A DNA stretch of 5,838 nt from Actinomycetes bacterium (GCA_023423215.1 JAFAFZ010000164.1:1-5838), one strand, 5' to 3'. Shown: positions 1-5,531, numbered from the stretch's first letter. The notes: generated by a model from the sequence alone, not told the origin. Numbers and translations: made by a program.

Positions 1-51
1 CCCATCGGCCCCGCCCCCGCGAACCACAAGGGCAGCGGGCGAGAACCTCGT

Positions 52-79
52 TCGGTCCTCGTCCGGTCCGGCTCGGTCC
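52..79. repeat. Three CGGTCC repeats at 10-11 bp spacing upstream of rnhB
   Basis: CGGTCC occurs at 53-58, 64-69 and 74-79, so the copies lie 11 and 10 bp apart on roughly the same face of the helix. The outer two extend to TCGGTCC, 21 bp apart. All of 1-120 is very GC-rich and open in all three forward frames, so I cannot recognise an upstream gene end or a terminator there. The repeats could be a protein-binding site ahead of rnhB or chance in GC-rich DNA. Confidence 0.2.
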
Positions 80-146
80 GGGCGAGGTCGGCGGCCGGGT
101 ACGGAGCGCGCCGCCGGGCCGTGGGTCGACAGGTGCCGAGTGGAAC

Positions 147-152
147 TACCGT
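147..152 (+). promoter_or_regulatory. Candidate -10 element for leaderless rnhB
   Basis: The hexamer TACCGT fits the actinobacterial TANNNT -10 pattern and ends 7 nt before the A of the ATG at 160, the distance at which the start codon would itself be the first transcribed base. There is no good Shine-Dalgarno at the usual distance from this ATG; GAGTGGA at 138-144 is 15 nt away. No convincing -35 is seen. The same hexamer at the same distance precedes the membrane protein gene at 5058. Confidence 0.35.
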
Positions 153-159
153 GTGCGCC

Positions 160-837
160 ATGCCGCCCCGGCGCTCCGGCCCGACCCTCACCATCGAGAA
201 GCAGCTCTGGGACGAGGGTCACGAGGTCGTGGTCGGACTCGACGAGGTGGGCCGTGGCGCATGGGCCGGACCGCTCAGCATCGGCGCGGCGGTGCTGCCC
301 CGCGACCGTCGGGTGAACGGCGTGCGGGACTCCAAGCAGCTCACCGAGGCCCGTCGTGAGCAGCTCTTCGACCGCATCGGCGACTGGTGCTCCGCCTGGT
401 CGGTCGGCCACGTGAGCCATCGCGAGTGCGACGAGCTCGGCATGTCCGAGGCCCAGCGGCTGGCGGCCCGCAGGGCGCTCGAGGGGCTCGGCGTCGAACC
501 CGACGTCGTGCTCATCGACGGCAACTGGGACTTCGTCGCCAACGGCAGGACCCGGATGATCGTCAAGGGCGACGCCAAGGTCCTCTCGATCGCCGCTGCC
601 TCGATCCTGGCGAAGGTGACCCGTGACCGCCTGATGCGCTCCGACGCCGAGCACTACCCGGGCTTCGACTTCGACCGGAACAAGGGCTATCCGTGCCCGA
701 GGCACCAGATCGCGCTGCGTGGCTACGGCCCGACGCCGATCCACCGTCGGTCGTGGGCCTTCATGGACGCGCTGCCCTGGCCCGGACTCCGGCACACTGG
801 TGGGGGGACGTCCGACGAGCTGCGGCTCTTCGACTAG
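160..837 (+). CDS. rnhB: Ribonuclease HII
   Basis: This enzyme cleaves the RNA strand of RNA/DNA hybrids and nicks at ribonucleotides misincorporated into DNA, acting in the cytoplasm. From the ATG at 160 it is 225 residues, normal for the family. The N-terminal motif GLDEVGRGAWAGP carries the first two catalytic acids, D28 and E29. IDG near residue 120 supplies the third (D120), and AKVTRD near 156 the fourth (D156). The conserved NKGYPCPRH stretch and the GYGPTPIHRRSW C-terminal motif are also present, so the enzyme looks intact. Possible earlier in-frame starts are GTG at 151, which has GAGTGGA 6 nt upstream, and GTG at 121. I chose 160 because the preceding residues are not family-like and because of the -10-like hexamer at 147-152. 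In many actinobacteria rnhB follows rplS and lepB, but neither is visible in the 159 bases available. A 156-bp spacer separates it from the cyclase gene. Confidence 0.95.
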   Translation: MPPRRSGPTLTIEKQLWDEGHEVVVGLDEVGRGAWAGPLSIGAAVLPRDRRVNGVRDSKQLTEARREQLFDRIGDWCSAWSVGHVSHRECDELGMSEAQRLAARRALEGLGVEPDVVLIDGNWDFVANGRTRMIVKGDAKVLSIAAASILAKVTRDRLMRSDAEHYPGFDFDRNKGYPCPRHQIALRGYGPTPIHRRSWAFMDALPWPGLRHTGGGTSDELRLFD

Positions 838-893
838 CCCGTCGGCGGCGAGCCGGGGGCGTCGTCACCGATCCAGTGGAGAATGCGAACGAG

Positions 894-923
894 AGTTTGC
901 GATTGCTTGCAGTAGTTTGCAGG
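894..923. promoter_or_regulatory. 10-bp-phased TTGC direct repeat array
   Basis: TTGC occurs at 897-900, 907-910 and 917-920, exactly one helical turn apart, with a fourth copy at 903-906. The flanking copies sit in identical AGTTTGC heptamers at 894-900 and 914-920, exactly 20 bp apart. The region is also clearly less GC-rich than the surrounding sequence. It lies in the spacer between rnhB and the cyclase, 71 bp before the cyclase start. It could be a multimeric operator bound head to tail, or part of the cyclase promoter; TAGTTT at 913-918 fits TANNNT. Which gene it controls and which protein binds it are unknown. Confidence 0.45.
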
Positions 924-980
924 GACGTGTCAGCATCGGGAGCACGGGGGACCGCGAGGAACCCGCCCGAGGGCGGACTC

Positions 981-988
981 AGAGGTGG
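981..988 (+). promoter_or_regulatory. Ribosome binding site of the cyclase gene
   Basis: AGAGGTGG is a good purine-rich Shine-Dalgarno match ending 5 nt before GTG at 994. It overlaps the alternative in-frame GTG at 985, which has no comparable site upstream, so it decides the start in favour of 994. Confidence 0.55.
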
Positions 989-993
989 TCCAG

Positions 994-1614
994 GTGAGTG
1001 AGAATCGAACACGCGGCATCCAGTTCGGGGCACCACGCCCGAACGTCGCGCCCGGCGGGACGGGGGTCGAGCCGCCCGTACCCGAGTGGGTCGACGTCTC
1101 CCAGACCCTCGAGCGCTGGTTCGCCTTCGTCGACGTCTGCGGCTTCACCTCGTTCACCGAGCGCCACGGCACGCCTGCCGCGCTCGAGGTCCTGACCCGC
1201 TTCCGCAGCGCCGTGCGCGGCGTCACAGGCCGCCGCGGGGTGCGGGTGCTGAAGTGGCTGGGTGACGGCGCCATGCTCGTCGGCGTCGAGCCGGGTCCCG
1301 TCATCGCCGCGGTCTGCGAGCTGAGCCTGCGCTTCGAGACCGACAACTTCGACATCCACGCCGGCATCGCCGGCGGGCACGTCCTGCTGTTCGAGGGGGA
1401 CGACTACATCGGTCCCGCCGCGAACCACGCAGCCCGGCTGTGCGAGGCCGCTGCGCCGGGCGAGGTCTTCGCCATCGGCGTCGGCCCGCACCTGCCGGAC
1501 TGGGTCGAGATCACGTGCGAGACGCAGGTCCAGGCCCACGGCCTGGGAGAGCTGCCCCACGTGGTGAAGCTGGCGGTCGCGGACAGCGTCGTCGGTCGCC
1601 GCACCGCCAGCTGA
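994..1614 (+). CDS. Class III adenylate/guanylate cyclase domain protein
   Basis: Predicted to convert a nucleoside triphosphate, probably ATP, to the 3',5'-cyclic monophosphate in the cytoplasm. The 206-residue protein (GTG start, RBS at 981-988) is essentially one catalytic domain after a roughly 40-residue proline/glycine-rich N-terminal extension. All key residues of the class III fold are visible. FVDVCGFTSFT carries the first metal-binding Asp (D47), and KWLGDG carries K87 and the second metal-binding Asp (D91). DYIGPAANHAAR supplies D137, N144 and R148 for base and transition-state contacts. The Lys/Asp pair at the base-contacting positions is the adenylate-type combination in characterised enzymes, so cAMP is the likely product; this is inference. 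There is no membrane segment, HAMP, GAF or receiver domain, so any sensing must come from a partner or the short extension. Class III domains act as dimers, so a homodimer is expected. It converges with protease A, with 12 bp between stop codons. Confidence 0.85.
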   Translation: MSENRTRGIQFGAPRPNVAPGGTGVEPPVPEWVDVSQTLERWFAFVDVCGFTSFTERHGTPAALEVLTRFRSAVRGVTGRRGVRVLKWLGDGAMLVGVEPGPVIAAVCELSLRFETDNFDIHAGIAGGHVLLFEGDDYIGPAANHAARLCEAAAPGEVFAIGVGPHLPDWVEITCETQVQAHGLGELPHVVKLAVADSVVGRRTAS

Positions 1615-1630
1615 GCCGCCGGGCGCTCAG
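1611..1630. terminator. Palindrome spanning both convergent stop codons, possible bidirectional terminator
   Basis: CTGAGC at 1611-1616 and GCTCAG at 1625-1630 form a perfect 6-bp inverted repeat around an 8-nt GC-rich loop. The cyclase stop (TGA, 1612-1614) is in the left arm and the protease A stop (TCA on +, 1627-1629) is in the right arm. A symmetrical hairpin between convergent genes would suit a bidirectional terminator. There is no T-tract on either side, so intrinsic termination of the classical type is not shown. Confidence 0.4.
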
Positions 1631-3270
1631 GCGTCCCCGTCGCCCTTCGCCGCACCGTCACGGCCCGAGTCGCCCGATCCGGGCTCCCGGACGACGACGC
1701 GGTAGGCGAGGGGCGTGTACTCGTAGTTCTGCATCCAGACCTGGTACGTGCCCGCGACGTCCGCGGTGAACGGCTCGAGCACGTCGAGGCCGTAGAGCCC
1801 CTCGTCGGAGTCGTCGAGGAAGGTCAGGGCGTCGTCGGGCAGCTGCAGGTTGACGTCGAAGGAGTCGATGCGGCGCCCCGGCTCCGCGATCACCAGCGCG
1901 ACGTCGCCCTGGGGCGAGCTGGCCGAGAGCTCGACCTCCTGACCCGCCTCCAGCTCGACCTCGAACGGCACGCCGAGCTGGTAGCCGCCGACGATGCCCT
2001 CGGCCGGTTCGCCCAGCTCGAGCGTCGTCACCGGCAGCTCCTCGGTCAGGGTCCACAGCGGCAGCGACGAGGTCCAGGACAGCTCGCCCGGCGTGGCGTC
2101 CGGCGCGATCGTCAGGACGACCTCGGCGAACTCGCCGGCACCGAGCTCGACCGAGAGCACGTCGGGTGCGACCTCGCGGGCCGCGACGTCGGGCGTGACC
2201 GGCGGGATGGCCGCACCCAGCTCCTCGGCGGTCATGCCGGAGCGCTCGACGGCGGACGCGACGAGCTCGTCGGTCAGCGCGACGCCCGCGGCGTTCACCG
2301 CGAGCGGCTCGCCGGTGTAGCTGTCGACGATCGACACGGCGAACCGGCCCTCGGGGCCCGTCACCGCCAGCTCCAGGGTGCGGTCCTCCTCGGAGGGCGG
2401 CAGGAAGAGCGTGGGCGTCTCGATGTCGTCGACGAACGACACCGTGCCCTCGGTGGCGCCGTCGCCCGCGGCCGGGGTGCCCTCGTCCTCGGCGGTCTGG
2501 GGGACCTCGATGACGTCGTCGCCGTCTCCGGCGACGATCCGGTCCACCGCCGTCTCGACGTCCTGGACCTCGAGCGCCAGGGCGAACGACGGGTCGTAGG
2601 ACAGCCCGCTGATGCCGAGGAGCTCGCCGCCCTCGCCGAAGAGCGCGCCGCCGGACTGGCCCTCGCCGATGACGGCGTCGGTCTGGATGTAGGTCTGGTC
2701 CCAGCCGTCCGCGTCACGCAGGCGCGACACGAGTCCGGCCGTGATCGTCAGGTCGGCCTCGTCGACGTCCGCGGTGCCGGGGAAGCCGACCAGGAAGACG
2801 TCGTCGCCCTTCTCGGGGGAGGGGTCGCCGAGCGCGACGGGCTCGAACGCGTCGCCCGCGTCATCGATCGGCCCCAGCAGCGCCAGGTCGGCGGCGACGT
2901 CGGTGCCTGCGACCGGCAGGCGGCCGAGGTCCTCGACCCCGCCGAGCGACACGTCCGCGGAGTCGAACGGGTCGACGACGTGCAGGTTCGTCAGCACGTA
3001 GTCCTGGTCGTCGACGCGCACGGCGACGCCGGTCCCGGTCGCGTACAGCGTCTCGATGAAGGCGATCGAGTGCTCGCTGCAGCGCAGCAGGGACTTGGCC
3101 GGCTTCTCGTCGCCCTCGGGCGTGCAGGGCGTGGCGGCGACCGCCTCGTCCTTCGAGCCGCTGGTCGCCGAGTCGGCGGCGTCGCTCGACGAACTGCACG
3201 CCGCGCTGGCCGCGAGCCCGAGCACGAGCACGGTCGCGACGCACGCGCGCCGCCACGTTCCCTGGATCAT
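1627..3270 (-). CDS. Exported HtrA-like (S1C-type) serine protease, copy A
   Basis: A 547-residue exported trypsin-fold protease. Residues 1-25 form a signal peptide with arginines at 7-8, a hydrophobic stretch at 11-21 and a Cys at 25 followed by serines. This suggests a lipoprotein, although the lipobox (SAAC) is weak because position -3 is Ser. The catalytic triad is intact: H97 in TNLHVVD, D128 in ADLALLGP and S206 in GQSGGAL. Two cysteines ahead of the domain, C49 and C64, are conserved in copy B with the same 14-residue gap and may form a disulfide. No PDZ domain follows. An acidic linker (about 250-285) leads to two beta-rich regions, about 286-325 and 425-528. The second, with GQEVELSASSPQGDV, DDSDEGLYGLD and GTYQVW, resembles a PPC-like beta-sandwich. 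A charged Gly/Asp tail ends the protein. The start at ATG 3270 has a purine-rich RBS and begins the signal peptide; an earlier ATG at 3333 adds 21 non-signal residues. Substrate unknown. Confidence 0.85.
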   Translation of the reverse strand: MIQGTWRRACVATVLVLGLAASAACSSSSDAADSATSGSKDEAVAATPCTPEGDEKPAKSLLRCSEHSIAFIETLYATGTGVAVRVDDQDYVLTNLHVVDPFDSADVSLGGVEDLGRLPVAGTDVAADLALLGPIDDAGDAFEPVALGDPSPEKGDDVFLVGFPGTADVDEADLTITAGLVSRLRDADGWDQTYIQTDAVIGEGQSGGALFGEGGELLGISGLSYDPSFALALEVQDVETAVDRIVAGDGDDVIEVPQTAEDEGTPAAGDGATEGTVSFVDDIETPTLFLPPSEEDRTLELAVTGPEGRFAVSIVDSYTGEPLAVNAAGVALTDELVASAVERSGMTAEELGAAIPPVTPDVAAREVAPDVLSVELGAGEFAEVVLTIAPDATPGELSWTSSLPLWTLTEELPVTTLELGEPAEGIVGGYQLGVPFEVELEAGQEVELSASSPQGDVALVIAEPGRRIDSFDVNLQLPDDALTFLDDSDEGLYGLDVLEPFTADVAGTYQVWMQNYEYTPLAYRVVVREPGSGDSGRDGAAKGDGDA

Positions 3271-3282
3271 CCGCCGGTTCCT

Positions 3283-3299
3283 CTCCTCGTTGCGAGGAG
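3283..3299 (-). promoter_or_regulatory. Hairpin overlapping the protease A ribosome binding site
   Basis: On the minus strand CTCCTCG (3299-3293), a CAA loop and CGAGGAG (3289-3283) form a perfect 7-bp hairpin. The right arm is the first half of the purine-rich Shine-Dalgarno run GAGGAGAGGA (3288-3279), which lies 8 nt before the ATG at 3270. The AGGAG core would be fully paired and the better-spaced AGAGGA partly exposed. If formed in the mRNA, this structure should lower translation of protease A. Whether it does so has not been shown. Confidence 0.45.
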
Positions 3300-3303
3300 C
3301 GTG

Positions 3304-3333
3304 AGTGAACGACCCCGGCGGGAACGTTGTCAA
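3304..3333 (-). promoter_or_regulatory. Candidate promoter of protease A
   Basis: On the minus strand a perfect TTGACA (-35) lies at 3333-3328, followed by 18 nt and TTCACT (-10-like) at 3309-3304. The -10 is poor, matching TATAAT at its first, fourth and last bases. Transcription would begin near 3297, about 27 nt before the ATG and at the edge of the RBS hairpin. The promoter lies in the 82-bp gap after protease B, so copy A could be expressed both on its own and by read-through from B. Confidence 0.45.
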
Positions 3334-3352
3334 CTCCGCGGCTGCGGCGTCC

Positions 3353-4930
3353 TCAGCGTCGACGGACCTCGAGGCGGTACGCCATCGAGAAGTCGTCGTA
3401 GCTCTCGATCCAGACCTCGTAGGTGCCGCCGTCCTCGGCCGTGTACTCCTCGAGCACGTCGAGGCCGTAGAGCCCCTCGCCGGAGTCGTCGAAGAAGCCG
3501 CCGTCCTCGTCCTCGTACTCGAACTCGTCGAAGGACCCGGTGGTGCCGCCGGATCCGCCGGGCGGGACGATCGACACCGAGACGTCGCCCTGGGGCGAGC
3601 TCGCCGCGATCTCGAGCTCCTGCCCCTCGGTCAGCTCGATCGTGTACCCCCGCCCCGGCGTGCTGCTGCTCAGCACGTCCTCGACCGCGGTGTCGAGCAG
3701 CAGCGGCGTGACCTGCTCGGGCTCCGGCGGTCCCCACAGGCCGGGATCGGAGGTCCACGAGACGTCGATCGGCGTCTCGGCGTACGAGCCGAGCGTCAGC
3801 TCGACCGGCGTCTCCGCCGGGACCTCGACGCGGAACACCCCGGGCGACACCTGGCCGACGGGACCGGTCCAGTCGTCCATGCCGTAGTCCTCTGCCAGCA
3901 CCGCGGGGTCCTCGCCGAACTCGGCGGCCTCCTCGATCAGGTCCTGCCACGCGAGCTGCTCGCTGACGCCGTTCGTGGCGAGCAGTTCGTAGTCGAGGGC
4001 GTCGTAGGCGTCGACGTAGAGCTCGCCCGGCGGCGCGTCGACGGTGAAGTTCCAGGTGCGCTCCTCGTCGGAGGGCGGCAGCACGAGCAGCACGTCCTCG
4101 GTCTCGGCGCCGATCGACGCCGTGCCCTCGGTGAGGGCCTCGGTCGCCAGGCCCGTCGGGTCGTCGTCGCCCTGGGGGATGAGCGGCACCTCGGAGCCCG
4201 GGTCCTCGAGGATGCGGTGGACCGAGCGCGCGACGTCCTGGACGCTCAGCGCCAGCGCGAACCCGTCGTGGAACGACAATCCGCTGATGCCGATCACCTC
4301 GCCGGTCGCCGCGAAGAGCGGACCGCCCGACTGGCCGTGGCCGATGAGTGCGTCCGACTGGACGTAGGTCTGGTCCCACCCCTCGGCCTCACGGGTGCGC
4401 GACACGAGCCCCGACGTGATGGTCAGGTCGGTCTCGTCCGAGTCGATCGTGCCGGGGAACCCGACGAGGAACACGTCGTCGCCCTTCTCGACCCGGGGGT
4501 CGCCCAGCTCGAGCGGTTGCAGCGCACTCGAGTCCCCGGCGTCGATCGGTCCGAGCAGTGCGATGTCGGTGGCGACGTCGGTGCCGACGACCGGCAGGCG
4601 ACCCACGTCGATCTGTCCGCCGACCGCCACGTCCGCGCTGGCGAAGGGGTCGACGACGTGCAGGTTCGTCACGACGTACACCTCGCCCCGCGCCTCGATC
4701 ACGACGCCGGTGCCGTTGGCCCAGGTCGTCTCGACGAACGCGACCGAGCGGTCGCCGCAGCGCAGCAGCGCCTTCGACGGCGCTTCGTCGGCCCGAGGCG
4801 TGCAGGGGGAGTCGGGGCGTGGCGGCGACGTCCGCGCGTCGCGGGGCCCGGTGCACGCGGCCGCCAGTGCGCCGAGCGCGAGGAGCGCCGCGCACACCGT
4901 CGTGCGGCTGCTGCGAAGTGGTGCTGCCAC
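3353..4930 (-). CDS. Exported HtrA-like (S1C-type) serine protease, copy B
   Basis: A 525-residue paralogue of copy A, immediately upstream in the same direction. GTG at 4930 is chosen because it has GGGAGAGGG 5 nt upstream and opens a signal peptide: arginines at 6 and 9, a hydrophobic stretch at 11-25, and Cys26 as a possible lipidation site. The lipobox (AAAC) is atypical, with Leu one position early. The triad is intact: H91 in TNLHVVD, D122 in TDIALLGP and S201 in GQSGGPL. C43 and C58 match the conserved Cys pair of copy A. There is no PDZ domain. Beta-rich regions follow at about 278-320 and 420-525, the last with GQELEIAASSPQGDV and GTYEVW as in a PPC-like sandwich. Unlike A, this domain contains a strongly acidic insert near 468-486 and the protein ends in three arginines. 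The frame stays open upstream to 5485, but that part crosses the divergent membrane protein gene and is not protein-like. Confidence 0.85.
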   Translation of the reverse strand: MAAPLRSSRTTVCAALLALGALAAACTGPRDARTSPPRPDSPCTPRADEAPSKALLRCGDRSVAFVETTWANGTGVVIEARGEVYVVTNLHVVDPFASADVAVGGQIDVGRLPVVGTDVATDIALLGPIDAGDSSALQPLELGDPRVEKGDDVFLVGFPGTIDSDETDLTITSGLVSRTREAEGWDQTYVQSDALIGHGQSGGPLFAATGEVIGISGLSFHDGFALALSVQDVARSVHRILEDPGSEVPLIPQGDDDPTGLATEALTEGTASIGAETEDVLLVLPPSDEERTWNFTVDAPPGELYVDAYDALDYELLATNGVSEQLAWQDLIEEAAEFGEDPAVLAEDYGMDDWTGPVGQVSPGVFRVEVPAETPVELTLGSYAETPIDVSWTSDPGLWGPPEPEQVTPLLLDTAVEDVLSSSTPGRGYTIELTEGQELEIAASSPQGDVSVSIVPPGGSGGTTGSFDEFEYEDEDGGFFDDSGEGLYGLDVLEEYTAEDGGTYEVWIESYDDFSMAYRLEVRRR

Positions 4931-4935
4931 GAGGA

Positions 4936-4944
4936 CCCTCTCCC
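4936..4944 (-). promoter_or_regulatory. Ribosome binding site of protease B
   Basis: GGGAGAGGG on the minus strand ends 5 nt before the GTG at 4930. This fixes the start, because no ATG is available near the signal peptide in this frame. Unlike the site of copy A, I see no hairpin covering it. Confidence 0.6.
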
Positions 4945-4968
4945 ACGGTGGTGGTGCGCCGTCGGCAC

Positions 4969-5001
4969 CTGCCCTGCCAGTGAACCCGATCCGTCGGGCA
5001 G
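4969..5001 (-). promoter_or_regulatory. Candidate promoter/operator region of protease B
   Basis: The minus-strand heptamer GTTCACT at 4985-4979 is identical to the one containing the candidate -10 of copy A (3310-3304). It lies 48 nt before the GTG start and has no clear -35. It is enclosed by an inverted repeat, CTGCCC at 4969-4974 and GGGCAG at 4996-5001. This lies in the 127-bp divergent spacer between protease B and the membrane protein gene. The shared heptamer may be a promoter element common to both proteases. Confidence 0.25.
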
Positions 5002-5044
5002 ATCCACCGCCGGCCCGCGACGGGGGCCTCCCGGGGGCCGAAGG

Positions 5045-5050
5045 TACCGT
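5045..5050 (+). promoter_or_regulatory. Candidate -10 element for leaderless membrane protein gene
   Basis: TACCGT ends 7 nt before the ATG at 5058, exactly as in front of rnhB. The only purine run close by, GGAG at 5051-5054, is 3 nt from the ATG and too near to work as a normal Shine-Dalgarno. An in-frame GTG at 5049 overlaps the hexamer and is an alternative start, with GAAGG 4 nt upstream of it. Confidence 0.35.
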
Positions 5051-5057
5051 GGAGCCG

Positions 5058-5498
5058 ATGTCGCGCCGCTCCCAGCTCCTCGTCGGTTCCTTCCTGCTCT
5101 GGACGGTGTTCGTCTGGGGCCTGGTGCGGGTGCGCAACATCCTCGGCGACGACGAGATCAGCACTGCGACGCGGAACTGGTCGCTGCTGCTCTCGGCCAC
5201 GCTGTGGCTGCCGGCGGTGGTGCTCCTGGTGGCGCTGGGCCTGGCCGTGGTGCGTCGTCGGGGGCTGCCCGGAGCCGCTCGCGTCGGCGTGGCGCTGCTC
5301 GGCGTCTGGACGACCCTCGTCTGGCTGGTGCGGGGCGCCGACATCGCCCTGGCGAGCGACGAGGGGGCGGCGTTCATCGCCGTGCACCTGGTGCTGGCGG
5401 TCGTCTCGATCGGCCTCGCGGTCCTCGCTGCGCGGTCGCTGCGGACCACCGATCCGACCCCTGTCGGACCCGATGCTCTGCGCACATACAGTGGCTGA
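5058..5498 (+). CDS. Four-helix integral membrane protein, function unknown
   Basis: A 146-residue inner-membrane protein with four predicted transmembrane segments: about 6-25, 43-65, 75-98 and 104-126. A basic N-terminus (MSRRS) suggests it faces the cytoplasm, and the hydrophilic, proline-containing C-terminus (129-146) would then also be cytoplasmic. The first loop contains RVRNILGDDE. The last helix, around VHLVLAVVSIGLAV, resembles small conserved actinobacterial membrane proteins I have seen only as uncharacterised. I recognise no catalytic, transporter or binding motif. It is divergent from protease B, with 127 bp between the start codons, so the two could share control signals. Start chosen at ATG 5058; GTG 5049 would add three residues. 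Confidence 0.75.
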   Translation: MSRRSQLLVGSFLLWTVFVWGLVRVRNILGDDEISTATRNWSLLLSATLWLPAVVLLVALGLAVVRRRGLPGAARVGVALLGVWTTLVWLVRGADIALASDEGAAFIAVHLVLAVVSIGLAVLAARSLRTTDPTPVGPDALRTYSG

Positions 5499-5531
5499 GG
5501 AAAAGTCAGCTGCGGATGTCATCAGCCACTG
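5489..5531 (+). terminator. Ten-bp inverted repeat over the membrane protein stop codon
   Basis: CAGTGGCTGA at 5489-5498 and TCAGCCACTG at 5522-5531 are perfect inverse complements around a 23-nt loop, with the TGA stop in the left arm. Inside the loop, TCAGC at 5506-5510 can also pair with GCTGA at 5494-5498, giving a competing shorter hairpin. No T-tract follows. It is a plausible U-less terminator or mRNA 3'-end stabiliser; a DNA operator is also possible. Confidence 0.45.

Noticed and set aside
1..120. Continuation of an upstream protein in the open frames before rnhB
   Set aside because: All forward frames are open, so openness means nothing here. None of the translations resembles the end of a gene such as lepB.
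985..993. GTG 985 as the cyclase start
   Set aside because: The only good Shine-Dalgarno (981-988) overlaps this codon and is correctly spaced for GTG 994.
930..1560. Long minus-strand frames opposite the cyclase
   Set aside because: They mirror the cyclase gene, show no recognisable domain, and the plus strand has the full cyclase active-site signature.
3271..3333. Start of protease A at ATG 3333
   Set aside because: It would put 21 polar residues before the signal peptide and use an ATG inside the TTGACA element. ATG 3270 has a purine-rich RBS and begins directly with the signal peptide.
3336..3347. CCGC/GCGG hairpin between proteases B and A as a terminator
   Set aside because: Only 4 bp with no T-tract; expected by chance in this composition and not enough to claim that B and A are separate transcripts.
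4931..5485. Extension of protease B upstream to the frame start at 5485
   Set aside because: The added 185 residues precede the signal peptide, lack any domain and overlap the divergent membrane protein gene. GTG 4930 has a good RBS and starts the signal peptide.
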